From Anaeramoeba flamelloides (lineage: Eukaryota; Metamonada; Anaeramoebidae): DNA of 64,000 nucleotides. A program made the position numbers and the translations under genes. The stretch is taken from positions 20,212,001 through 20,276,000 of the forward strand of contig JANTQA010000047.1 in the NCBI GenBank assembly GCA_027625915.1, in the 5' to 3' direction. The notes under the pieces were generated by a model. The model made no database searches. It was not told the origin of the DNA and worked only from the letters and a program-made list of their open reading frames with translations. Positions 11,877-25,000 of the stretch are shown piece by piece. Position 1 is the stretch's first letter. Each line of letters begins with the position of its first letter.

Positions 11877-13214
11877 AGGTAATACAAATTTTCGTTTCAA
11901 AAAAGCGAAAGATCTAAAACAACATGTTTTTTCACTTTTTTTATATATATTTTTTGTTTCATTCGTTGTTTCGTTTTTTGTTTTTTGAAAAAGTCCTCGA
12001 ATTCTTTTGAAATCACACTTTTCGTTTCTAGGATGTGAAAAAACGGAAACGAAAAAACTTAAAAACATGTAAGAAAAATATTTAAAACACATAAGAATGT
12101 AATTACTTTAAAATCGTTAGAAAAAAAGGTAAATATTGTCTTTCTCTCTCTTTTTTTTAAAGTATGTTACTATGTTATCCAATTCAATCTTCAAATAACT
12201 TCTTTGTGATTTTTCAACAATTACCCCCTCTCAATAATATTTTTTATTGATCACAAAAAAAATATTAAAAATTAAAAAATTATTAACTAAAAAATTTTTT
12301 TTTTCACTATTACTAATTCAGAAAAGATGATAAGTAATTTTTTTCCTGTTATGAATTCTAGTTCAATTTATGGACAAAGCAATTCGTAAAATTTTTTTTT
12401 TGATACTATAAAATCAATTTTACCCCTATTTTTAACATCATACATCATCACATTTATTATTTTTAACCGGTTATTTCACAAGGAATCCTTTCCTAGATTT
12501 TGTAAAAGAATGTTTTCATTTTTTATTATTTACTTTTTTACAAAATAACTTACAAACAATTCCTTTCGTTGGTTTATTGTCTAAAACCACTACTTTCTAC
12601 CTTTTTTTTAAAAAAATATTTGTTGAAATGATGGAAATACGTTCACCGAATATGTTAAAAGAAGTATAAGTTCTATCACTATTAAATTACTTTTAATAAT
12701 TATTATCTTGTTTCTTTCTAAATTTTACAAATTCTATTATAATCATAATTTACTTTAACATAAAAAATAGAAATTGATGAACCAACAAAGATTAAATTAC
12801 AAAACCCAATTTGTGTGTGATAAATTTGAGAAAAAATCATTTATATTTAATTGATTTTTATTTTTGTACTTTTCTTTTTTATTTTTTTTGTGATCGATCA
12901 TAAATTTTAGTTTTTAAAAAATATTGAATTTCATCAAAAAAATTTTAATTTGAAATTTTTTGTTAATTTCTTTTTGGTAACAATCCATAAAAAATATAAA
13001 CAATTAAATATTCTTTCTATTATTTTAAACACTTTTATATTTTATTTATTGATTATTTTTTAGTTCAATTATGAAGAATTTTTGAGATGTATTAATAGAA
13101 AAAACTCTTTAGTCTATGTGGAAAAAACACATGGAATTAGCCCATTTTTATTTTTTATTTTTCCTTTTAACAAAAATTTACTAAATACATACATACATAT
13201 ATATATATATACCT

Positions 13215-13222
<8 letters not shown>
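11848..13222 (+). repeat. Tandem duplication, unit A
   Basis: This unit and the next (13223-14975) align over most of their length: CTCGAATTCTTTTGAAATCA, TTATTGATCACAAAAAAAAT, GTGATCGATCATAAATTTTA and ATTTTTCCTTTTAACAAAA occur in both in the same order. Each unit starts with a (TA)n tract followed by CACAGGT and ends at the next (TA)n tract. Divergence is high, so the duplication is old. No gene is supported. Confidence 0.7.
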
Positions 13223-13252
<30 letters not shown>

Positions 13253-14950
13253 AGGTCATACGTGTTTTCGTTTATAAACAGCCAAAGATTTAAAAAATCG
13301 CGTTTTTTCGATTTTTTTGTAGGTTTTTTCGTTTCATATGCTGTTTTCGTTTTTTTTTTTTTGAAAAAGTCCTCGAATTCTTTTGAAATCATGTTTTTCG
13401 TTTCTGAGATATGAAAAAACGCAATTGAAAAAACTTAAAAACAACGAAAAAACAAATTCAACACAGGAAGTATGCAATAACTTTAAAAGAGTTTTTAAAA
13501 ATGTGAATTCGTGATTTCCCATTTAAGTAGGAGTTTTTGGTTTTAAAACATAATGGAAATGGTTTTATTTTCTATTTTTAATATGCCAAAAACACACAAA
13601 GTAAATAATAGTATAAAAATCTTAAAAAGTGTAAACTTTTTAACAATCAGAAAAGAATTATTTTTTTTTAAATGACTATTTGAGTTGAAAAATAGTTCAA
13701 AATATAACTATCTTTCATCAATTAACATTCCTAATATTATTTTTTTTTATTGATCACAAAAAAAATATGAAAAATTATTTACTTAAAAAATTTTTTTCCT
13801 AATTTCAAATTTGGAAAATGTGATTACTAATTTTTTTCATCATATGACTTCCCCTTTAACTTATGAGCAATACAATTATATGAATTTTTTTTTTTTTTTT
13901 TTTGAGATTTTAACACCCGTTTTAACCTAATTTTTTTTAACATAACCCATACCCGTATTAATTGTTTCTAAAAAGTTATTTCCTTAGTATCCTTTATTAA
14001 TTTTTATATTCACATTAATTTCATTTTTTATTATTTCTTTTTTTACAAAATTCTTTTCAAACATTTTCTTTTGTTGCTTTTTTATCTAAAATTACTAATT
14101 CACAATTTTAAAAAATATTTTTGAGTTAAATGATGGAAACAAATTCAAAGCGCGTGGTAACATACAGTCAGTTCCACTTTTAAGGTACAAACTTTCAACT
14201 AAATTTCAGGCACAAAAAAAATCTCAAATTAAGGAACAAAATTCAGATTCTAGTAAAATAAATTGTAAAAAAAAAAAATTACAAATTTTGTGCCTTAATT
14301 TGAGAATTTTTTGTGCCTTAAATTTAGTTGAAAGTTTGTGTCTTAAAAGTGGAACTGACTGTAAGTATTAACTCTTTTTCTTTATTAAATTACTTTTAGG
14401 AATAATAATATTATTTCTTTATTCAATTTGGATATTACATTCTAATATTTATTTAATTCAATATAACAAAGGGGAATTTATGAACCCAGAAAAATAAATT
14501 TAAAACACTCAATCCGTGTCAATAGAAGGCTTAAATTAATGTATCTGGTAAATTTGATTTACAATCATTAGAATTTAATTGATTTTTTTTTTTGTTTATA
14601 TTTTTTTTTTGTGATCGATCATAAATTTTATATCTAAATAATATCTCATGACATCAAATTATATTAAATTTCATGATTGTTTTTTGGTAATTTCTTGTTT
14701 GATAACAAGTCAAAATAAATACATACAATAAATTATTCTTTCAATTATTTCAATTATTTTTATATTTAATTTATTGATTTTTTTGTTTCCAGTTATTGTG
14801 GTATTTTTTGAGATATACTAAAATAAATAAATCAATCAACAGTAAACATGAATTTTCGAAAAAAATCTTTAAACTAGGGTGTCGAAACGGAACAAATTTT
14901 ACCTCTTTGGAATTTTTCCTTTTAACAAAATTTTCCTACATATACATACA

Positions 14951-14975
<25 letters not shown>
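13223..14975 (+). repeat. Tandem duplication, unit B
   Basis: This is the diverged second copy of unit A, longer mainly because it carries the 197-bp MITE at 14165-14361. Unit A lacks the MITE at the matching place (around 12655-12675), so unit A keeps the pre-insertion state. It begins at TATCACAGGTCATACG and ends in a TACATACATA/(TA)n tract like that of unit A. No gene is supported. Confidence 0.7.
14165..14361. mobile_element. Tc1/mariner-type MITE family A, copy 1
   Basis: A 197-bp near-palindrome that starts CAGTCAGTTCCACTTTTAAG and ends with its complement, flanked by TA on both sides. CAGT ends plus a TA target duplication are typical of Tc1/mariner elements. No transposase is encoded. 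It lies within unit B of the tandem duplication. Confidence 0.85.
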
Positions 14976-14988
<13 letters not shown>

Positions 14989-14989
<1 letters not shown>

Positions 14990-15180
14990 CAGAGAAACGA
15001 ATTTTACGCTTCGCTCACGCGTGCGCAAACGCGTTTCATGAAATCAAAAAAATCGTCATACCTGTGATATATATATATATATATAGGTATATCATATCAG
15101 AGAAACGAATTTTACGCGTCGCTCACGCGTGCGCAAACGCGTTTCATGACATCAACAAAATCGTAATACCTGTGATATAT
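14989..15180 (+). repeat. GC-rich 106-bp repeat, two units, between (TA)n tracts
   Basis: Two units begin near 14989 and 15095. Each contains CAGAGAAACGAATTTTACGC, then CGCTCACGCGTGCGCAAACG, CGTTTCATGA and an ATACCTGTGATATATA end. They differ at only a few positions. The GC-rich core is conspicuous in this AT-rich DNA and holds nested palindromes (ACGCGT, TGCGCA). Function is unknown. Confidence 0.75.
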
Positions 15181-16223
15181 ATATATTTGATTCTAAATAA
15201 TATAAAAATAAAAAAAAAATTAAAATTAAAATTTAAAAAAAAATAATATTTTTTTTCATTGTAAAATTTGGAAATTTTTTCAACAAGAATTTTTTTTATA
15301 TTTAAATGATTTGGACAATAGTTTTATTCAGATTAATAATTGATTATTTTTTTAATTTTTACTATTTTATAATTTATACCTATTTAAAATCTAGAAATAA
15401 AATAAACAATATTATTGAATAAGAGACCACATATGTCAGAACTTATTTTCCAAGATCTGGATTAATAAAGATTGAAAAAATCAAATTTTCACAAATATTT
15501 TTTTCAAATTTTGACCAATAACAACATTCAATTTTTTTTTTGGTTTCGAAGATTATTTTATTATCTTTTCATAATATTTAAAAGTAATTTTCATTTTTGT
15601 TTTAAATTTGTGGATGATTACTTTATCTAATAAAAAAGTTTTTACCTGTATAAGTTTAATCTAATTAATGAAATTATTTTGTAATTTTTTTGTTTGTTTG
15701 TTCAAGTATTACATCTTGTTTAAATAAAAGTTTATGAAAATTATTCATATTAAACTTTTTATTTTAGCCCAAAGAAATTAATTTCATTTTTCTCTTGATT
15801 TAATATTTATTAATTTTTTTTCTAAAAACGAATTACAATTTCTCAGTTTTTATTAAATATTTTTTTTATTTATTTTTTTGATTATAAAAATAATAACATT
15901 ACTTGATTGTAATTTTTAATAATATAAATTGTATTGAGTTTTTAAGTAATATTATTATCATAAAATTTTTCATTTAAAATATTAAAAACAAAATAAATCT
16001 TTAAAAGAAGGGTAAAAATGAATTATTATTATTTTTTTTTTTCCAAATACAAAAAAAAAAAACAATACAAAACATAACTACTATATCTTTGAACTGTTTT
16101 TTGTTTTTATTATAATTTAAATCTGGATTAAAGACGAATAAGATAATAAATATATTAGTACATCAATGTCATTTTAAATCTGTTATTATAAACTTGATGA
16201 AATTTAGGCAAAGTGAGGGTGCT

Positions 16224-16260
<37 letters not shown>

Positions 16261-17098
16261 TTGTTCTACCTAATAGTTTTTTAAGTGTACTTGAACTATC
16301 CATTCAGTAAAATTTAAATTTTGTTTGAGCCAAAGTTGCCCAAACAATTTTTTTTTCTAATATCAATTATTATTTGTAATTTAATGTTTAATAATAAATA
16401 GGAAATAAATAGAATAATTAACATCAAAGGGTTTTTGTTATTATTTCTAAAGTAAAACTTATAAATCAATATATTTTCTTTAAAAATTTTAAAACTCAAA
16501 TTCTTTGTCACCTATTGAGAAAAACAATAATGCAAATTTTGATATTCAATTGAAGATCTTCAAAAAATTCCAATAGAAATCAAAATTGTTTCTCTACAAT
16601 TATTTTTACTGTAAAAATAGCTAAAAAATAATACATTTTTACCAAGTGACTATCGATCTTGCAATAAAAAAAAAAATATAATGAATTATTTTTTAAAAGA
16701 GAATTAAAAAAAAAGTAAAAAAATGATATCAAATTTGAAATTCTTAAAAATTAATTTTTTCTTCTAATCCACATAGACGATACATTGATTCAAATTCTCT
16801 ATGCAAATTTAATTGGTACAGACTGGCCACCTTTAACTGTAAAATTTTTGACAGATAAATCTTTAATGAATTAAGTAAAATCTTTGATTTTTCAAAATTA
16901 TTTTGAATTCTTGTAAAGTATGGTTAGCTTTTCTTGAGTTTTCTAGATATTTGGGAAATCAATATATTTGAAAGGTAAAACAGAAAAAAAATAAAACTAC
17001 ATTAGTTTTTTTCAGAATTTAAAAGAATTTAGTAAAATCTATGATTTTACTCTGGTTCTTTTGTACCCAGGAAAAGAGTTGTTAAGTTATTTTTTACT

Positions 17099-17280
17099 TT
17101 AAGGGACTAATCTCAATTAAATTTTTTTACCTAAATTTAAGAGAGATTGAGAAAATTTTTTATCAATTACTTAGATTTCAAAACCCTGTTTATTTTCAAT
17201 ATTAAACATATTTCTAGATAAGGAATCCTTATTTTGAAATTGGTCAAAAAAAAAAAAAAAAATAGAGACGTATACCTTAA
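17099..17280. mobile_element. MITE family B, copy 2
   Basis: The most complete copy, about 182 bp. It starts TTAAGGGACTAATCTC and ends AGAGACGTATACCTTAA. Its interior (TTTATTTTCAATATTAAACA, GATAAGGAATCCTTATT) is shared with copies near 96, 28395 and 57052. The TTAA edges could be a target duplication; I cannot assign a superfamily. Confidence 0.7.
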
Positions 17281-17340
17281 GAAATTAAAATACAATTTAT
17301 ATAATTTTTGGATTATTTTTTAAAGTTAAAAAAATCAGCT

Positions 17341-17415
17341 GTTAGATTTTCCAGAATTTACAAGAATTAAGTACAATCTTCGATTTTTCTCAATTCTCTT
17401 GAATTTTGGAAAACC
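17341..17415. repeat. Small hairpin repeat
   Basis: It carries AGATTTTCCAGAATTTACAA and, on the other arm, TTGAATTTTGGAAAA. A cleaner copy is at 51745-51821, and related pieces lie near 19080-19140. Confidence 0.5.
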
Positions 17416-18169
17416 GCCTTTATTTTTACTTGAGTTTTCTTTTAAATTCTGGAAAATCTAGAAACTCTACCGAAATTGATGGCACTCTACATCACTTTAA
17501 GACACTTTAATAATTTCTATATTTTTGTTCAGATATTTTAATAAGGAATAATAATTTTCTTTAGCATTAACTAAGGATAAAAGAAATAATTATTCTTTAT
17601 TTCGAATACTATCTAATCAAATATTTTACCCACAAAAGAATTATAAAGGGTAAATCATTTTCACTTCATTTTCAATCTTTTTCTCTCAAGAGATCGAAAA
17701 GAAGAAGTAAATTGCAATTTTTGTCTTGGATTGAAAAAGAAAAATCTGGAAAAGGGAAGTTATAATTCAGAGTAAATGAAAATCCAAAAAATTCAAGTGA
17801 ATGATATATTTTTCTAATTTAAAATTCAAATGACAGTATCATTTTTTTTGAATAATAAGTATTTTTTTAATATAAATTATTTTATTTTATTTAGGGGATT
17901 GTATAAAAAATAAAAAAATATCTTTCATCTATTTCTCAGTTAAAAGCTTATTACCAAACAGTGATGAAAAAATGTTTGAAAAAAGCCTATAGTCAGCCTT
18001 TCAAAATATAATAATGTGCTTTTTTTCCTTCTTATTTCAATGAAACATCAAATTCATTGACCATTGTTATACCCAAGATCATAGCAATTTTGAATATAAA
18101 CTCATTGATATTTTTAAAATAAAATTTAAAATTAGGAAATACAATTTGTTTTCTATTTCTTGTAATTTG

Positions 18170-18790
18170 ATAATTTTTGAAAATTTATTGTTTTTTTGAA
18201 ATTAAAATTTTCCAAAAATATATTCTTTTTTTTTGAGATCAATTTTCGAATTTGAACCTTTATTTTATGTTTTTCTTTTTAAATTAATAGAAATTTAAGA
18301 AACCAATATCATATTTATTTCAGGGTTATTGCCAGTTTCTATGAGTTGATCTATCTATAAGTCTTCTATAACAAAAAAAGCCACTTTATATTTGGGAACA
18401 ATAGATTGAACTTTTGGGCATGTATTATTTTATAGCAGTAAACATAAAAATATCACTTTTGTTAATGTTTATAATTTCTACGTTTTAAATATGTGTTTAC
18501 TGTAGTCAAAATAACCCGTGCAAAAAAATATAATGCGTGTTTCAAAATAAAAAGCGTGTTTTTTTTTGTTATAGAAGACCTATACATTAAACAATCAAAG
18601 AAACTGATAATAAAGCCTAAAAAAATATGGTATTGGTTTCTTAAAGTTCTATTATTTGGAAATAAATTCTAAAAATGAAGGATCAAATTGCAAAATTTAT
18701 CTTAAAAAATAGAGTTAAATTTTTAAGAAAATTTTAATCATAAAAAAAACAAAAAATTTCAAAAAAATTGAGAATATTATTGAAAATTTT
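18170..18790. repeat. Long foldback element with about 220-bp arms
   Basis: The left arm (to about 18440) and right arm (from about 18500) are reverse complements: TAAGAAACCAATATCATATT, GTCTTCTATAACAAAAAAAG and TTGACTACAGTAAAC-type motifs appear in both. The short centre has no reading frame. A solo arm of the same family lies at 2590-2880. Confidence 0.65.
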
Positions 18791-20119
18791 CAACTATTTG
18801 ATTGAATAATTTAAATTTTACTCAAAATAACCAGACCTTTACTTTCAAAATTGATTTGAATTTAAGCATACTATTTGTTAGTAGATTGGATGTTGCCTTG
18901 GTACAAGAAGAAAAAAAAGCACGGATAATATTTTGAAACACGGATTTATAATTGTTGTGCACGATTTATTTTGATCACTGTAGAAATCTTCCATTTTATT
19001 AAATTTTCTAGTTATTCCATAAATCAATAGATTTTACAAATAACACAGAAAACATCAAGAGGCTCTACAGTTAGGTTTTTCAAGAATAAAAAGAATTAAT
19101 CTTGAATTTCTCAATTTTTTTTTATATACTGGAAAAGCTAGGAAATCTACGGCACTTTTTGTTAGTAATTTTTTAATGTTTGAAATAAAAAGAAAATACA
19201 GTTTTTTTCTTCTTTGGAAATCTGGAAAAAAAAAGTTCGATTTGCTTGATTTTTAAGTTTATTCAGAGAATTGATTTTACGAATACAAACTCAATACTAA
19301 AAAACCTAGTTACTCAACGGTTCTCAAACATAATTATCAACACAATTTATTGATATTTAGATTTAACTTTATAATTTTTAAATATTCTTGAACTTTCCAA
19401 AGAGGAACTATTGGTTATTAACTTTACTCTGCATTTTTTTTAGATTTCCTTATCATTTTTAGGTGTCTATTTGCTAATTACTATTTCCATTATCTTTTTT
19501 TGAGAAATTTTAAATTTTTTGATCTGCTGTTATTTGGATTACAATGGGATTGCTTTTCAGTTCATTTTCAATTTCCTTTCTTTGAATATATAGTTTTCAA
19601 ATTCCAATCTACTTCTTTGAATCTCTATTTGCACAAGAATAATATCAAAAAGGAAGAAAAAAATATTATCCCATTTCAAATTCGATTACCAGTATTTCCA
19701 AAACCCAGAATTTCTCATTTCTTATTTGGTTTCACATTCCTTTTTTGGATTGAAATTCTGGTTTGACTATATTATCATTTTATTATTGTAAATTCTTCTT
19801 GGAAAATGTTGATGATTAATTTGGAAAAATTTTGTTGTTTTTTAAAAATCCAAACATCAATGGAGCTGAAATCTTCTAGGTTAAAGGTTAAAGTTAAATA
19901 ACTCATAAAATTATTGATTAATTCTAATTGATTTTAACGTTATTATTTTTACATATTTACTTGTTTTTTAGGGTTAAAAATAAGTTTTCTCTTTTTATAA
20001 TTATCTTTTATTCTTTTTAGAATTTTTTTTTGATCATTTAACTTTTTTGAAACAAATTCCAAAATAATTCTTATTGAGTAACTGGTTTGATTTTTGAGTT
20101 TTCTCAATATTTGAATTCA

Positions 20120-21680
20120 AAAAAATGTTTTTTTTTGACTCTATACAACACTCGTTAATATATCAATCTATTAAAAAATTTATCAAAAATGAAACAATTA
20201 AAAATTGGCTCTTGAGATATTACAAAAAAGAAGGAATTGGAGTTTATCAAGGAGATCCCTTATCACCAATTCTCTTCGCATTTATATCTCATTTCCTACT
20301 AGAAAAGTTAAAAACTTTAGCTGTTCATGTTCAAATGTAGGCAGATGATCTTATTCTTATTATGAAAGGGCCATTAATCTCTCTAAAAATTAATTTAGAA
20401 AGGATTTTTGAAATAATAAAAAGATTCGGGATGAACCCACATAATAAAAAAAACCAAATATAAAAAAAGAATTAAAAGATATTTTTTTATCTTGGGATTT
20501 GGTTAGAAAAAAAACACACATCTTGAATATAATTTCAAAAAAAGTAGAAAAGTCCTTGGAAACACTTAATCGATTGTTTCAACAAAATAAACTCAACAAT
20601 GGAGTCAAAATAACTTCTTTCAAAGCTCTCATTTTAAGTCAACTTTATTATGGTCTTGAAATATTTGACTTGAAACAAAATGATTTTGAAAGAATTGATA
20701 GATTTATCAATAAATCAGTCACAAATTTCTTACAAATTAATATCCATTCACCTCGATTAATTTATAAAACTGAAGCAAAAAATTGATCTCGCTAGATTAA
20801 AAGTATACCGAAGAAAATATAAATTGATAGAAAAATTAGATTTCTTAAATTTAAAAAAATTAAAAAACAATACTAAATTTTCGAAAATTGGAAAATGAAA
20901 ATATTAATTGGCACACTAAGGGATTAAAATTATTAGATTTAGAATTAAAAGTTTTTCGATTAACCGAATTGGAAAATTCACCTAGTTGGAAAGTTCAACA
21001 ATATCTAAAAATTATAAAACAACAAAATTGCAATTTCAAATAACAAAAATATTTAAACTGGAAAGCTTCAAAAACAATTCTAAAATTTCGAAATTTTACT
21101 AATTGTTTAAATAGGTACTCTTATGTAACAAGTAAAAATAAAAATAAAAATTGTGATTTATGTAAAGAAAAGTTAAATATTGATATCATTGAAGATTTCG
21201 ATCATTTTTTATGGGACTGTCCGGCCTATAAAATAAATCGAAAAATCTGGATATATGAATTTTTGAAAAATAAAAAAATTAATAATATCAGAGATATTAT
21301 TAATAAAAAAGAATTCATCATATATATTATCATTAGTAAGTGATAATAAAATTTGTGATTCTTTAACAAAATTTCTAATAAAAAATTTAGAAATTAGGGC
21401 ACACAGGAGAAAAGCAATTTTCTCTCTTCAAAAAAAAAAAAAAAAAAAAAAATAACCAACAATTTTTACACCTAAAAAATATCAGATAAAATCAAGATCA
21501 AAAAATTTAATATATTTTATTTCTGTAATAACAATACTAAAAAGACAAAATGAATTATTATCAAGAACCAATAAATTGTTGTTAATGATTTTATAAATTT
21601 AAATAGTTTTATGAAGATTGGGTTTAATAAAGATATTTGAAAATAAATTTGGCCCCACTTTTTTGGAAATAGTTTCATAA
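20120..21680 (+). mobile_element. Decayed, 5'-truncated LINE (non-LTR retrotransposon)
   Basis: The first readable block (20125-20340) is the reverse transcriptase palm: FDSIQHSLIYQSI, then GVYQGDPLSPILFAF. In the YADD catalytic motif the Tyr codon is now TAG, followed by ADDLILIM. The next block (20499-20786) matches the thumb region that follows in LINEs (NLF-QQNKL, SQLYYGLEIF). A downstream frame carries a C-terminal zinc knuckle: CDLCKEK, then DHFLWDCPAY. Several frame changes and stops separate the blocks and no 5' half, endonuclease or ORF1 is present. A poly-A run at about 21430-21451 is followed by an AT-rich tail similar to 51150-51330. Clade is not assigned. Confidence 0.8.
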
Positions 21681-21763
21681 TATCAAAATTTGAAAAATAA
21701 TTTTTAAATGAATTAATAAAAATAAAAGGGGAAAATAATCTTTTTTACAAAAAAATTTAATTT

Positions 21764-21960
21764 TTATTCATTAACTTTATCAATATAATATTTTAATGAA
21801 GAATTAATATTTAACTCATAACACTGAATAATATCTTTAAATTCCTTTTTAATTATTTTAATTTTAAAAGAATTCAATTTTATTTTACCAGTATATAAAA
21901 ATTCAAATAAGATTTTGAGAGCATGTATTGATTTACCAGAATAATCCCTAATTGCTGTTA

Positions 21961-22027
<67 letters not shown>

Positions 22028-25000
22028 TTCAAGGTTGAAAGATAAAAAGAAATTTTTATATAAATTACTTGAAGCTTGTAAAATAAATTTATGAATTTGA
22101 ATCTTTTGATTATTTTGAAGAATAATTACCAAATCTTTGGAATGGTTTTGAGTATATAAAGAAGATAAAGAAGATCTTAAAGTTGGTAAGGGGTTTAAAA
22201 ATATTGAATTTGGGAATTTTTTTTGTATTAATTGATAATTTGATAATTTTTTTTGATAATAAATTGATTTAAAAAATTGAAAAATTAATTTTTGAGGATA
22301 TTTATTTAACTTTTCGGTAATTTGATTAATATTAATATTTAATCTATTTTCAAGGAATAATTTATTATTATTAATATTTTTTAAATCAATTTGATGATTT
22401 TGAGAAAATTGTTGATTTTTAAAATATGATTTAAAATCAGATAAATAATAATTAAAATTATATTTTTTTTAAAGCAAGGTTTTTTTTATAAAAGAATTGT
22501 ATTGGTTGATATCTTTCATCAAGACATTTTATTGAATCAATGATATTTTTTGAATTGCTATCATTCAAATCAACATTATTGAAGATAAATAATTTTATTA
22601 ATTTTCTTAAATAATTTCTCGAAGTGAAATTATCAAAAAACTCAGTTAAATGTTTAGAATATTCATCTAATAAGTAAGTACCCGAAGGTTTGATCATATT
22701 AAAATAATTGTTCAATGGTCTTTTTGGCTTGGCTAAATAATAGAAAGGGGAATAACCCTCGTTATTTAATATATTAAGATTTGCACCCTTGTTAATTAAA
22801 TACTGGAATGTATTAAAATTTTGAAAGGAATGTTTACATAAGTAATGTATAATCGTATTACCATTTGAATCAATTGCATTAATATTTAAGCCCAATTGTA
22901 AAAGGAATTGAATATTTTGCAAAGAGGGCATTTGGGCGTTATTACATAAATAGTGCAATACATTTCTATTTTTGTTATCCAACAATTGATTTATTGGGAC
23001 GTCAATATTTTGAATAAAAAAATCAATGCCCTGCATGGTTATTTTATTATTTAAACAATATAAATGGAATGGCGTCACAGCATTAATATCTTTTTTATTA
23101 AGATCAACATTATTGTACTTAAAGTATTCTAATATTCGGATATCAATTTCATTTGATTTAGTTAGACAATAATAGTGACAAATATTTTGCCTCTTTTTTT
23201 TATCTAAATGAGTAAGATTATAATTATAATTTTTGATTAAGAATTTTATCCCTTCCAATTGTGGATAATTTAAGCAATAATAATTTAAAAAATTTTCTTC
23301 TTCATTCTTAATTATTTTTGTCTTTTTGCTATTACGTTGTTTGAAATTCTTATTTTTATTTTTATAATCATTAATATTAAAATTAAAATTAATATTTTTA
23401 AAAATGCTTAAAAATATTTTTTGCAAGTAATTTAATAATTCATAATTTAAATTATCATTTTCAATCAAATATTGTATTGGATTTTTCTTTGATTTATCCT
23501 TTTTTTTGATATTTATTCCCCTTTTCAGAAATATTTCAAAAATTTCAAGACTGATCTTGAAAGACTTGTGCCTATTTTTACATAAATAAAAGAATGGTGT
23601 TCTCATTTTCTTATCTTTAATATGGATATCAACATTAGTATTGTTTAAAAACAATAAAATAGCAGATGCCGTTTTAAATTTGGATTTGCATAAATAATGG
23701 AAAGGAGTAAAGCATTTAGTACTTTCAACAAGATTGACCTTGAGATTTTTAAATTCTGTGAAAAAATATTTGATTATTTCAGTTTTCGGATGCCTAAAGC
23801 AAAGAAAATGAAAGGCTGAATAATTCTCTTCATCTACTGAATTAATGTCAATTTTGTTTTTTGTTTGTAAAAAGGTTTTGATAATTTTCAATGAGGGGAA
23901 CTTTTGCCAGCATAATGATAAAAATGGTTGCACTTCAAAAGAGCTCTGGCTCAGAATTTGTTGTTCCATCATTGATTTCATTCGGACGTAATTTTGCATA
24001 TCTGGGGATTTATATTTCTTAAAATCATCTTCATTATTGAATTCAATTATTTCATTTGTGCTCTTCATATATTTGAAAAATAATTTATAGATCTCAATCG
24101 AAATGTCCCCATTGCTTCCACGTATAACCTCCAATGGCGTCACCCCTTGCTTATCAGCCATTGACAGAATCTTTGGTCCCTGCTCGCAATGCTTAATAAA
24201 CATTTTGATCACTTCCGCCGTCGGGTTGCCCTGGCATAGCATTAAAAATGCAGTTCTGCCTTTATAATCCTTTTTATTTATGTCCACACCTTCGTTGATA
24301 ATAAATTGTAACAATTTAAAAGTGGGTCTTCCCTGTTCACATAAATGATGAAAGGGGGTCTTTGAAACACTATCATTTTGATCGAAATTGAACCCCATTT
24401 CTAAAAACGTTTTTATTTATTGAATCCTTGGCGCCCTCTCTTGAAGTAAAAAATGAAAGCCATTTCTTCCTCCAAGATCTTTACTATCAAAGTCGGTACC
24501 ATAATGCATCAATTTATGAAGAAAATAAAATTTAGGTTTTAATTTGCAAATGGAATGGAAAAATGTTTTTTGATACCAATCCCTCTGATTAATATTCTGA
24601 ATATGTTGTAAGCAATATTTGAACAGATTTTTGGAAGGGTTGCATAAGCATATTAATGAGATTCCCTTGTGACTGTTTTTATAAATTATATTTTTTGGAT
24701 AATTACTTTTATAATTTTCGCTGCCAAAGCTCCGAGGTGAGATCAATTGATTTTTTTTATTATCAAAAAACCAAATAGGAAATATTTTTTTATGTGCTTT
24801 TTTCCAACAAGAAAAACAATAATATTGATCATCAGTGCTAGTTGAAGAAATACAAGAAATCTCAGCATCCTTATAATTACATGCCGTGCATTTTGGTAAA
24901 ACTTTAATATTTTTCGTTAAAGTATATGGATAATTTTCAAATATTAATTTATAATTTTTTTTCTTTTCTAATTCCCTTTTTTTTTTCTTTTCCATTTTCT

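Larger units (their letters stand above)
15181..20119. other. Gene-free AT-rich stretch with repeats
   Basis: I see no credible gene. Contents are a (TA)n tract near 16230-16258, MITE-B copy 2 (17099-17280), a short hairpin (17341-17415) and a long foldback (18170-18790). The open frame at 19500-19766 is hydrophobic low complexity and I do not support it. Confidence 0.65.

Noticed and set aside
13195-13255. Possible centromere or telomere signal in the TA-rich arrays
   Set aside because: The tracts are short, separate microsatellites with differing flanks and there is no higher-order array.
9640-16520. Many open frames of 60-110 codons
   Set aside because: They are low-complexity Phe, Lys, Ile and Tyr runs from poly-A, poly-T and (TA)n DNA, often on both strands, with no domains.
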